Assembly (NCBI RefSeq): GCF_002608075.1
Contig: NZ_LAHA01000001.1
Coordinates: 257,013-321,012, forward strand
Origin: Nostoc linckia z4
GTDB lineage: Bacteria > Cyanobacteriota > Cyanobacteriia > Cyanobacteriales > Nostocaceae
Reading direction: 5' to 3'
DNA: 64,000 bases
Within the stretch, counting starts at the first letter, position 1. Every line of letters begins with the position of its first letter. Below, piece after piece: positions 27,728 to 35,383 of the stretch. Position numbers and translations under genes: made by a program. The notes under the pieces are model-generated. The model worked only from the letters and a program-made list of their open reading frames with translations, made no database searches and was not told the DNA's origin.

Positions 27728-28882
27728 ATGAATAAAAAAATCCCTTTGTCGTGGCTACAACTAACAAGAGAAAAGACTCGCCTAGCTGTGGCTTTGGCAG
27801 GAATAGCTTTTGCTGATATTTTGATGTTTATGCAACTCGGATTTCGAGATGCTTTGTATTATAGTAACGTTCGATTCCATAACAGTTTGCAGGGCGATCT
27901 TGTTTTAATTAACAGTCAATCAAGTGCTGTTTTGGCAATGAGGAGCTTTTCTCAACGACGATTATATAAAGCTTTAGAGTTACCAACAGTACAATCAGTA
28001 CATCCCATATATTTAGATTATACAACCTGGAAAAATCCTGTCACGGGTCGCCCTCGTAGCATCTTGATATTTGGCATGAATCCAGAAACTAATTTGGTCA
28101 ATTTGCCTGGAGTTGAAGAAAATTTAGAAAAACTTAAACTACCAGATGTAGTTTTATTTGACCGTTCTTCTAGAGTTGAATATGGGCCAATTGCTGCTGA
28201 TTATGACCAAGGAAAAACCGTCACCGCCGAAGTAAGAAGGCGGCGAATTAAAGTAGTAGGCATGTTTACTTTAGGTGCATCATTTGGTGCAGACGGTAAC
28301 TTAATTACCAGCGATGTTAACTTTCTGCGGATATTCAGTACTCGTCAGAAAGGATTAATTGATATTGGATTAATTAGATTAAAACCAGGAGCAAACGCCA
28401 ACGCTGTTGCCGAGGATTTAAGGAAGTATATACCTAAAGAAATAAACGTTTTAACTAAACAAGAATTTATTGATTTTGAGCGAAATTATTGGGCGAGTAG
28501 TACAGCGATCGGATTTATTTTCACGCTAGGCACTATCATGGGTTTTATTGTTGGCACTGTAATTGTTTATCAAATTCTGTATACAGAAGTTTCAGATCAC
28601 TTATCTGAGTACGCCACACTCAAAGCCATAGGCTATACACATAATTATTTATTGACAGTGATTCTGCAAGAGGCTTTTATGCTAGCAGTTTTAGGATATT
28701 TACCCGGATTAGTTTTTGCTTTGTTAATGTATCAACGAGCAAGAGAAGCAACACTTTTACCAGTATTTATGAGTTTTGATCGCGCCACAACCGTGTTGAT
28801 TTTGACCATAATTATGTGTTTTGTATCCGGTGCGATCGCAGTCCGAAAATTACGTTCTGCTGACCCAGCAGATATATTTTGA
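27728..28882 (+). CDS. devC: DevC-type ABC exporter permease (FtsX-like)
   Basis: A 384-residue permease of the MacB/FtsX-like class. The N-terminus (PLSWLQLTREKTRLAVALAG) leads into membrane segment 1, followed by a large periplasmic domain (about residues 45-250) and three C-terminal membrane segments (about 260-285, 312-338 and 350-370), ending RKLRSADPADIF, a typical DevC ending. It lies 149 bases behind devB and 103 bases ahead of devA, in the same direction. Confidence 0.92.
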   Translation: MNKKIPLSWLQLTREKTRLAVALAGIAFADILMFMQLGFRDALYYSNVRFHNSLQGDLVLINSQSSAVLAMRSFSQRRLYKALELPTVQSVHPIYLDYTTWKNPVTGRPRSILIFGMNPETNLVNLPGVEENLEKLKLPDVVLFDRSSRVEYGPIAADYDQGKTVTAEVRRRRIKVVGMFTLGASFGADGNLITSDVNFLRIFSTRQKGLIDIGLIRLKPGANANAVAEDLRKYIPKEINVLTKQEFIDFERNYWASSTAIGFIFTLGTIMGFIVGTVIVYQILYTEVSDHLSEYATLKAIGYTHNYLLTVILQEAFMLAVLGYLPGLVFALLMYQRAREATLLPVFMSFDRATTVLILTIIMCFVSGAIAVRKLRSADPADIF

Positions 28883-28985
28883 AGAAGAATACAGAACTCA
28901 AAATTCAGAATTCAGAATCAATTTATCCGCCAGTTTATTACAAACAGTTCTGTATTGGAAGTGCTAAATCATAACTAACAAATTT

Positions 28986-29696
28986 ATGAATAAACAAGAA
29001 CCTGTAATTGCCATTAAAAATCTCAATCATTACTACGGCAAAGGCGCACTCAGAAAACAGATTTTATTTGACATTAACCTAGAAATTTATCCTGGCGAAA
29101 TTGTCATCATGACTGGACCATCAGGTTCCGGAAAAACCACATTATTGAGCTTAATTGGTGGTTTACGGTCTGTACAAGAGGGAAGTTTGAAATTTTTAGG
29201 TGAAGAAGTATTTGGTGTCAATCAAAACAAACTGGTGCAGATGCGGCGTAATATCGGTTATATTTTCCAAGCTCACAATTTACTAGGATTCTTAACTGCC
29301 AAACAAAACGTCCAAATGGCAGTAGAATTAAGCGATCGCATTTCTCAAGCAGAAGCGATGGCTAAATCAGAAATGATGCTGCGGGCTGTTGGTTTAGAAG
29401 AAAGAATTAATTATTACCCAGATAATCTTTCTGGCGGACAAAAACAAAGAATTGCCATCGCCCGCGCCCTAGTGAATCGTCCTCCCCTAGTGCTAGCAGA
29501 CGAACCAACAGCAGCATTAGATAAACAATCAGGACGCGATGTCGTAGAAATCATGCAGAGCCTAGCTAAAAATCAAGGTACTACTATCTTGTTAGTCACA
29601 CACGACAATCGTATTTTAGACATCGCCGATCGCATCATACAAATGGAAGATGGCCTGTTAACTCGTAATTCTTCAAATACAGTGATTCAGTCATAG
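28986..29696 (+). CDS. devA: DevA-type ABC exporter ATP-binding protein
   Basis: A 236-residue ATPase that powers the DevB-DevC exporter. It has Walker A GPSGSGKT (residues 44-51), the Q-loop FQAHNLLGFLTA, signature LSGGQKQRIAIARAL (about 149), Walker B LVLADEPTAALD (about 168) and switch VTHDNRI. The segment NHYYGKGALRKQILFDI is characteristic of DevA proteins. It ends the operon. Confidence 0.93.
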   Translation: MNKQEPVIAIKNLNHYYGKGALRKQILFDINLEIYPGEIVIMTGPSGSGKTTLLSLIGGLRSVQEGSLKFLGEEVFGVNQNKLVQMRRNIGYIFQAHNLLGFLTAKQNVQMAVELSDRISQAEAMAKSEMMLRAVGLEERINYYPDNLSGGQKQRIAIARALVNRPPLVLADEPTAALDKQSGRDVVEIMQSLAKNQGTTILLVTHDNRILDIADRIIQMEDGLLTRNSSNTVIQS

Positions 29697-29699
29697 CTT

Positions 29700-29780
29700 T
29701 AATGTTCTTTGTCATTTGTTCTTTGTCCTTTGTTTGTTAACAATAACTAATGACCAATGACCAATGACTAATAACTAATG
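29700..29780. repeat. AATGACC/AATAACTAATGACC repeats
   Basis: Short tandem AATGACCAATGAC units lie between the convergent devA gene and the next gene, preceded by TTTGTC repeats. No terminator hairpin was recognised. Confidence 0.75.
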
Positions 29781-30581
29781 ACCCTTCATTTTTGATTGGT
29801 TTGGTGGAGTTGGGACAGTTGCTTGGCGACTGGTGCGAAACGTTACATTCACGCCTTCATTGGATTGCTCCAATACCAATAAAGGCGTAGGCTTAGCTTT
29901 TTGATCCCAATGCATAGTGGCAATCCGACCTTGAATTGTTGGTTGCCAACTATCTTCATCTTCCATCGGACTTAAATAAGTTTCTATACAATCAATAATT
30001 TGGCTGATAGTTGCGGAAGTTGCTTGCGTTGGTAACTTCATTAACCGGACTTGAATCCGAAACAATACACGTTTAGCAGAGTTCGGTGGAGTACCAGTTT
30101 CATACTCTACATCAAAAATTTCATCCACTTGCCGACCGGCGCTGTTAGCAATTCCCACCGCTCCTTGTTGGGCTTGATTTGGACGCAGCGCTTGAGAAAT
30201 TTTATCTTTCACCTTAATTTTTACTTGATTGAGAATCGCAAAGTGAAATACTTCCTCTGACATCCGCATTCGCAAATAATCTAAGTTAAAATCCCGTGAA
30301 TTCACCAAATCGGGATTCGTTTCCATTTTGCGAATTGTTTCCAAAGCCAGCTTAAATTTTTTTTCTAATTCTCGCGCGCGGAATTGTTCAAACTTAATTT
30401 TTTTCTCCAGTTTATTCATCTGGATTTTACTATACACAATCAAAGCAATCACCACTAAAGCCAGTCCTCCAGAGGTTAGCACCAAGAACGGTGGTATTTG
30501 AGGATTATTTGCTGGCACTTCCTGGGATGCCTTTTTAGTTTTTGTCCCAGAGGATTGGGCAAGAAACATCGAAGTAGGCAT
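29775..30581 (-). CDS. Membrane-anchored coiled-coil protein, cyanobacterial
   Basis: A 268-residue protein with a short Ser/Lys/Pro-rich N-terminus, one membrane segment (PPFLVLTSGGLALVVIALIVY, about residues 30-50) and then a charged coiled coil (KLEKKIKFEQFRARELEKKFK, about 56-80). The C-terminal 180 residues form an alpha/beta domain with IDCIETYLSP and GRIATMHWDQKAKPTPLLVLEQ. The overall layout is of a single-pass protein with a large soluble domain. I do not recognise a function. Confidence 0.7.
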   Translation of the reverse strand: MPTSMFLAQSSGTKTKKASQEVPANNPQIPPFLVLTSGGLALVVIALIVYSKIQMNKLEKKIKFEQFRARELEKKFKLALETIRKMETNPDLVNSRDFNLDYLRMRMSEEVFHFAILNQVKIKVKDKISQALRPNQAQQGAVGIANSAGRQVDEIFDVEYETGTPPNSAKRVLFRIQVRLMKLPTQATSATISQIIDCIETYLSPMEDEDSWQPTIQGRIATMHWDQKAKPTPLLVLEQSNEGVNVTFRTSRQATVPTPPNQSKMKGH

Positions 30582-30728
30582 GGTTGGAAAACTGAAAAAC
30601 TTGACTCCTAATGTTTAGGATTCCCAAATTTTTCAGTTCATCTTGCTGTATGATTAATATTTTTTACAAAGTACTGGGGACTGATGACTAGGAACTGGGG
30701 AAAATCAACGAAATATCAAGGATTTTGT

Positions 30729-30816
30729 GCCCTGTAGAGACGTTGCACTGCAACGTCTCCACAATTGCAACGTCTCTATAACGATAAATTAAGGGTTTTA
30801 GCGTTTATGTGTAATT
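30729..30816. repeat. Dispersed repeat, copy 1
   Basis: Non-coding block beginning GCCCTGTAGAGAC and ending in AAGGGTTTTAGC...GTAATT. It includes the palindrome GAGACGTTGCA/TGCAACGTCTC (30738-30758). A diverged copy is at 31729-31806, on the other side of the HAD gene and in the same orientation. Confidence 0.75.
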
Positions 30817-30869
30817 CTTAACCCCTCAGTCAACAGTTAACACTCAACAGTCAACACTCCCAATCCCTT

Positions 30870-31643
30870 ATGCCAAAACATTTGAGCCTCACCGCTTTGA
30901 GTAATATTCGTCTCATCGCCACAGATATGGATGGCACTCTGACAAAACGAGGAAAGTTTACTCCTGCACTGCTGCAAGCTTTGGAAGATTTAGCAGCAGC
31001 TAACATTAAGGTACTGATTGTCACCGGACGTTCTGCTGGGTGGGTGAGTGGATTAAGTAGTTTGATGCCTGTAGCAGGTGCTATGGCAGAAAATGGCGGT
31101 TTGTACTTTCCACCAGGAAACCAGAAACCAATAGTGTTAACACCCATTCTCGATTTAGCTAAGCATCGCCAGCACTTGGCTACAACTTTTGAAAAGTTAC
31201 AAACTCAATTTCCCCAAATCCAGGAATCTGTTGATAATCGCTTTCGTGTCACAGATTGGACTTTTGATGTAGCTACTTTGAGTCAAGACGAAATCCAAAC
31301 CATAAATCATCTGTGTCAACAAATGGGTTGGGGGTTTACTTACAGTAACGTCCAGTGTCACATTAAACCCCAAGGACAAGATAAAGCTGTAGGATTGTTG
31401 CAAGTATTACGCGAATATTTGCCTGATTATTCACCAGAACAAATTGTCACCGTAGGCGATAGTCCCAATGATGAAAGTTTATTCGATCGCCATTATTTTC
31501 CTATTTCTGTAGGCGTGGCAAATGTGCTGGAATATGCAGATAAATTGCAACATCAGCCTGTTTATGTTACCACTGCTGCCGAAGGTGATGGATTTTGTGA
31601 GTTAACTAATTACATTTTGCAAAGCTTCCAAATCCCTAATTAA
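30870..31643 (+). CDS. HAD-superfamily (Cof-type) hydrolase
   Basis: A 257-residue phosphatase of the HAD-IIB class. Motif I is IATDMDGTLT (catalytic Asp pair, residues 18 and 20), motif II IVTGRSAG (about 52), a Lys in IKPQGQDKAVGLLQV (about 173), and motif III/IV VGDSPNDESLFDR (about 203). The cap sits between motifs II and III. Family members dephosphorylate sugars, flavin mononucleotide or other small metabolites; the substrate is not predictable. Confidence 0.9.
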   Translation: MPKHLSLTALSNIRLIATDMDGTLTKRGKFTPALLQALEDLAAANIKVLIVTGRSAGWVSGLSSLMPVAGAMAENGGLYFPPGNQKPIVLTPILDLAKHRQHLATTFEKLQTQFPQIQESVDNRFRVTDWTFDVATLSQDEIQTINHLCQQMGWGFTYSNVQCHIKPQGQDKAVGLLQVLREYLPDYSPEQIVTVGDSPNDESLFDRHYFPISVGVANVLEYADKLQHQPVYVTTAAEGDGFCELTNYILQSFQIPN

Positions 31644-31728
31644 GGAAAATCAGAACTTGCTCTAAAATAATCTTGTAGCAGCAATCTTACAACCATCACC
31701 GAAACACAAAGTCATACAAAGCAAGTGC

Positions 31729-31806
31729 GCCCTGTAGAGACCTTGCAATTGCTAGTGTCTACAACGATAAATCAAGGGTTTTAGCTAATCCACATCATGC
31801 GTAATT
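31729..31806. repeat. Dispersed repeat, copy 2
   Basis: Diverged direct copy of 30729-30816, sharing GCCCTGTAGAGAC, ACAACGATAAAT, AAGGGTTTTAGC and GTAATTTTGA. It lies just before the Uma2 gene. Confidence 0.7.
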
Positions 31807-31849
31807 TTGAATTTTGAATGTGTGAATTTTAAATTCGGAGCAAAGCGAC

Positions 31850-32632
31850 GTGACGGCTACTCTACCTGTTAATGTCAAATCAGAAATCTTTTACCCTAGT
31901 GCTGATGGTCAACCAGTGGCAGAAACCTACGACCACCTTTATGCTTTATTAACTACCTTAGAAGTACTCAAGCAGTATTTAGCAAACCGTCAAGCAACAG
32001 TATTAGCAAATCAATTTCTTTACTATGCACAAGGCTTTCCCAAATTACGGGTAGCACCAGATGTGATGGTAATTTTTGATGTTGCACCAGGCGGTCGCGA
32101 TAACTATAAAATTTGGGAAGAAGGCCAAGTACCAACAGTAATTTTTGAAATGACATCCTTTGGTACTAAAGGACACGACGAAATCTTCAAAAAGACTTTG
32201 TATGAGCAGTTAGGTGTTAAAGAATACTGGTTGTTTGACCCAAAAAGCGAGTGGGTAGAACAACAGTTACGTGGCTATCGGCTGCGGGGAGAAGTCTACG
32301 AACCAATAGAAGATGGACGCAGCCAACCCCTACAGCTGCGTTTAGCCATCGAAGGAAAGATAATTGCCTTTTATCGAGAAGACACAGGGGAAAAATTACT
32401 CATCGCCGATGAATTGGTAGAAGCTTTACGGCAGGAAGTTGTAGCAAGACAACAGGCAGAAGAACGCGCAGAACAAGAACGTCAACGCGCAGAACAAGAA
32501 AGCCAACGCGCAGAACAAGAAAGCCAACGCGCAGAACAAGAACGTCAACGTGCAGAACAAGCACAATTAGAAATAGAACAGTTAAAGGCAAAATTGCGAT
32601 CGCTCAACATAGACCCTGATAGCATAGAGTAA
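31850..32632 (+). CDS. Uma2 family endonuclease-like protein with coiled-coil tail
   Basis: A 260-residue protein (GTG start) with the PD-(D/E)XK-type Uma2 domain, a family greatly expanded in cyanobacteria. Active-site-like parts are APDVMVIFD (about residue 72), VIFEMTSFGTKGHDEIFKK (about 98-116) and LGVKEYWLFDP. The C-terminal 60 residues are a repeated AEQERQR/AEQESQR coiled coil encoded by a 21-bp tandem repeat. Biological role of the family is unclear. Confidence 0.88.
   Translation: MTATLPVNVKSEIFYPSADGQPVAETYDHLYALLTTLEVLKQYLANRQATVLANQFLYYAQGFPKLRVAPDVMVIFDVAPGGRDNYKIWEEGQVPTVIFEMTSFGTKGHDEIFKKTLYEQLGVKEYWLFDPKSEWVEQQLRGYRLRGEVYEPIEDGRSQPLQLRLAIEGKIIAFYREDTGEKLLIADELVEALRQEVVARQQAEERAEQERQRAEQESQRAEQESQRAEQERQRAEQAQLEIEQLKAKLRSLNIDPDSIE
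32468..32561 (+). repeat. 21-bp tandem repeat in the Uma2 gene
   Basis: About four and a half copies of a 21-bp unit (GCAGAACAAGAACGTCAACG-type) encode seven-residue AEQERQR units, so the coiled coil can grow or shrink in whole heptads. Confidence 0.85.
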
Positions 32633-32953
32633 CTTTCTATACTTTTAATTGAATTTGTGTTACTTACTTATCCCCGCAGGCAAGTATTACGAATTACAAA
32701 TTACGAATTACGAATTATTATCAAGTCAAATTTATTACTTTAGGCATATTACAATAAATGGATATCTAACGCTTTTGTTAATTCGTCTGTCACAATTCTT
32801 TTTCAAATTGCTATTAGCGTTGGATTTATAACTTTTATCAAAAAGTGCAAACCAAAATCAAATAAGTTTTATCATCTGTTAATTTCCTAACTAGATTGGC
32901 TGTTGCTATGTATAGAGCCAACAATTTACCTTTAATTATTGAGGGATAAAATC

Positions 32954-33121
32954 ATGCAAGAAATTGAGAGATTCTTTAGTAACTTATTCAGTAGCATATT
33001 CAACCGCTTTAAATATTCTGCAATGGACGCTACTGAGCGAAAAGTCAAAGACACTATTAACCAACAGGTTGAACAGTATCAACAAAGATCCAAACCAAAG
33101 GATCGAGAAGACCGACAATAG
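32954..33121 (+). CDS. Small charged protein of unknown function
   Basis: A 55-residue protein from the ATG at 32954, preceded by GAGGG at 32940-32944. It reads MQEIERFFSNLFSSIFNRF, an amphipathic start, followed by a basic and Gln-rich tail (RSKPKDREDRQ). An in-frame ATG-like extension (32939) only adds five residues. The composition is protein-like, but there is no recognisable family. Confidence 0.5.
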   Translation: MQEIERFFSNLFSSIFNRFKYSAMDATERKVKDTINQQVEQYQQRSKPKDREDRQ

Positions 33122-33187
33122 AAATATCTTTTGCTGGGGGTGAACGAAATTTTGTGTGGGATTTCTAGCTAAGTATCCAAAAAATTA

Positions 33188-33252
33188 CCCTCCACACTTC
33201 CCACACTTCCCACACTCCCCACACTCCCCACACTCCCCACACTCCCCACACC
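33188..33252. repeat. CCCACACTCC tandem repeat
   Basis: About seven copies of a 10-base unit (CCACACTTCC / CCACACTCCC). The rest of the gap before the kinase gene is unremarkable except for the hairpin at 33353-33388. Confidence 0.85.
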
Positions 33253-33352
33253 TTTTTTCGCTCACCCTTTTGCTGGTGAATTAAGGTATCACAACGGCGT
33301 GGCGATCGCACTTAAAAAAGCTCAAAATAGCAATATTTTCATGAATAACAGC

Positions 33353-33388
33353 ATAGCGCTTGCCAACTTATTGAGTGGGAAGCGCTAT
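33353..33388. other. Hairpin upstream of kinase gene
   Basis: ATAGCGCTT (33353-33361) and AAGCGCTAT (33380-33388) are perfect complements with an 18-base loop, followed by TTTTCTCATTTTT. It could be a terminator of the small upstream gene or a regulatory structure. Confidence 0.5.
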
Positions 33389-33476
33389 TTTCTCATTTTT
33401 ACAAAAAATATCCGATACAAACTAAAGTAGATAAAACAATACCACAAAACACCCTTATAGTTAGTAGTGTTAATTT

Positions 33477-35168
33477 ATGCAAATACTGTTAAACGATCGC
33501 TATCGAGTGATTCGCACTTTAGGAAGCGGTGGGTTTGGTGAAACTTTCCTAGCGGAAGATACTCAAATGCCTTCTAACCGCCGTTGTGTAATTAAACAGC
33601 TAAGACCAATTCACAACAACCCGCAAATTTATCAATTAGTGCAAGAAAGATTCCAACGGGAAGCAGCAATTTTAGAAGATTTGGGTGGTACAAGTAACCA
33701 AATTCCTACTTTATATGCTTACTTTCAATCAGATGGACAATTTTACTTGGTTCAAGAGTGGATAGAAGGCGATACCTTAACAGCGAAAGTACAACAACAA
33801 GGCTTATTAAGTGAAAGCGCCGTTAGAGAAATATTAATAAATTTATTACCAGTACTAGAACAAGTACACAATCAGCGAATTGTCCATCGAGATATCAAAC
33901 CAGATAATATTATTTTGCGTCATCGAGACCATAAAGCAGTGCTGATTGATTTCGGTGCTGTCCGCGAATCAATGGGAACAGTGGTGAATTCCCAAGGCTT
34001 ACCGACCAGTTCCATTGTGATTGGTACGCCGGGATATATGCCAAGCGAACAAGCCGCAGGTAGACCACTTTATTCGAGTGATTTATACAGTTTGGGAATC
34101 ACAGCAATTTATCTTCTTACGGGAAAACAACCACAAGAATTAGAAACAGATTCACGCACTGGAGAAATTATTTGGCACAGACATGCCTTGAGTATTAGTC
34201 CTACATTAGCAGGAGTGATAGATCGAGCGATCGCCTACCATCCACGCGATCGTTTTGCTACAGCCAGAGAAATGTTAGACGCTTTGCTATTTGGTTCAGC
34301 AGCACCAACAGTACCTTACAATCAACCGCCAGTAGCGCCAACTGTACCTTATAATCAACCACCAGTAACGCCAACTGTACCTTATAATCAACCGCCAGTA
34401 GCGCCAACAGTACCTTACAACCAACCACCAGTAGCCAACGTACAACCTCCTGCAACACAACAAAATACAGTTGCTGTTAGTCCAGGTTATAGTAGCCAAC
34501 CTCCCAATCAAAATAGTAGCCAAAACAATGGACACAAAGGAATCCTTCTCGGTAGTTTAATTGCTGGTGGTTTAATTGGTGGTTCTATAGTTATTGGTTT
34601 TGCTCTCAATAAATCAAATCAACCAATAGCTGAATCTACACCTTCATCGGCTGAACTTTCAACAAATAGCAATAACAAACCAAGCGTCTCACCATCAGTA
34701 AATTCTCAAGATCCTGTCGATTCTCCAGTTGTACAACAAACTACACCATCAGTTCAAGAACCAGTTGATTCTCCAGTCGTGCAACAAACTACATCACCCG
34801 TTCAACAATTTAACTCCACACAACAACAAATTAATAGACCCTCAGCAGAAGAAGCAGTGGAAAATTATTACGAAACTATTAACAATGGTGAATATCAACA
34901 AGCCTGGAATCAGTTATCTCCCAGCTATCAAAATAATCAACGCCTCCATCCCAAAGGTTATCTTTCTTATATTGATTGGTGGGGAGGACAAGTAGAAAGC
35001 GTAGATGTTGAACAAGTGAGCTTAATAGAAAATAATTCAGAAACAGCTACGGTTAATGCTCAATTGAGATACTTTTTGAAAAACGGCAAACAATCACCTA
35101 GTTCTGTAAGTTTTTCGCTGTTATGGGATCAAGGAAATAGTAGATGGGTTATAACTGGTGCTAAATAA
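33477..35168 (+). CDS. Ser/Thr protein kinase with C-terminal NTF2-like domain
   Basis: A 563-residue Hanks-type kinase. The kinase domain (about residues 9-275) has the Gly loop LGSGGFGE, Lys40, catalytic HRDIKPDN (137-144) and DFG (158-160). A linker with four copies of PTVPYNQPPVA follows, then one membrane segment (GILLGSLIAGGLIGGSIVIGF, about 355-375), a Ser/Thr/Pro/Gln-rich extracytoplasmic linker and an NTF2-like domain (EEAVENYYETINNGEYQQAW to the end). The outer domain is presumably a sensor and the kinase is cytoplasmic. It lies beside an FHA-containing ABC transporter, a natural phospho-Thr reader. Confidence 0.9.
   Translation: MQILLNDRYRVIRTLGSGGFGETFLAEDTQMPSNRRCVIKQLRPIHNNPQIYQLVQERFQREAAILEDLGGTSNQIPTLYAYFQSDGQFYLVQEWIEGDTLTAKVQQQGLLSESAVREILINLLPVLEQVHNQRIVHRDIKPDNIILRHRDHKAVLIDFGAVRESMGTVVNSQGLPTSSIVIGTPGYMPSEQAAGRPLYSSDLYSLGITAIYLLTGKQPQELETDSRTGEIIWHRHALSISPTLAGVIDRAIAYHPRDRFATAREMLDALLFGSAAPTVPYNQPPVAPTVPYNQPPVTPTVPYNQPPVAPTVPYNQPPVANVQPPATQQNTVAVSPGYSSQPPNQNSSQNNGHKGILLGSLIAGGLIGGSIVIGFALNKSNQPIAESTPSSAELSTNSNNKPSVSPSVNSQDPVDSPVVQQTTPSVQEPVDSPVVQQTTSPVQQFNSTQQQINRPSAEEAVENYYETINNGEYQQAWNQLSPSYQNNQRLHPKGYLSYIDWWGGQVESVDVEQVSLIENNSETATVNAQLRYFLKNGKQSPSSVSFSLLWDQGNSRWVITGAK
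34304..34435 (+). repeat. 33-bp tandem repeat in the kinase linker
   Basis: Four copies of a 33-bp unit encode PTVPYNQPPV(A/T), a Pro-rich spacer between the kinase and membrane segment. Copies are nearly identical, suggesting recent expansion. Confidence 0.88.
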
Positions 35169-35229
35169 AATCACATTTGATAAAGAATTCAAAATTAATT
35201 ACAAACAACTGGAAATCCCCAATATTAGC

Positions 35230-35383
35230 CAGTAAATTTTTTATTCTGAATTCTGACTCCTGAATTCTAACTCCAAACTCCTAACTCCTAACTCCTGAAT
35301 TCTCAATTCTGACTCCTAACTCCTAACTCCTGACTCCTGAATTCTGACTCCTGAATTCTGACTCCTGACTCCTGAATTCTCCT
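35230..35383. repeat. CTGAATTC/CTCCTAACTC repeats
   Basis: Dense CTGACTCCTGAATTCTGACTC-type repeats fill the gap between the convergent kinase and ABC transporter genes. Confidence 0.88.
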
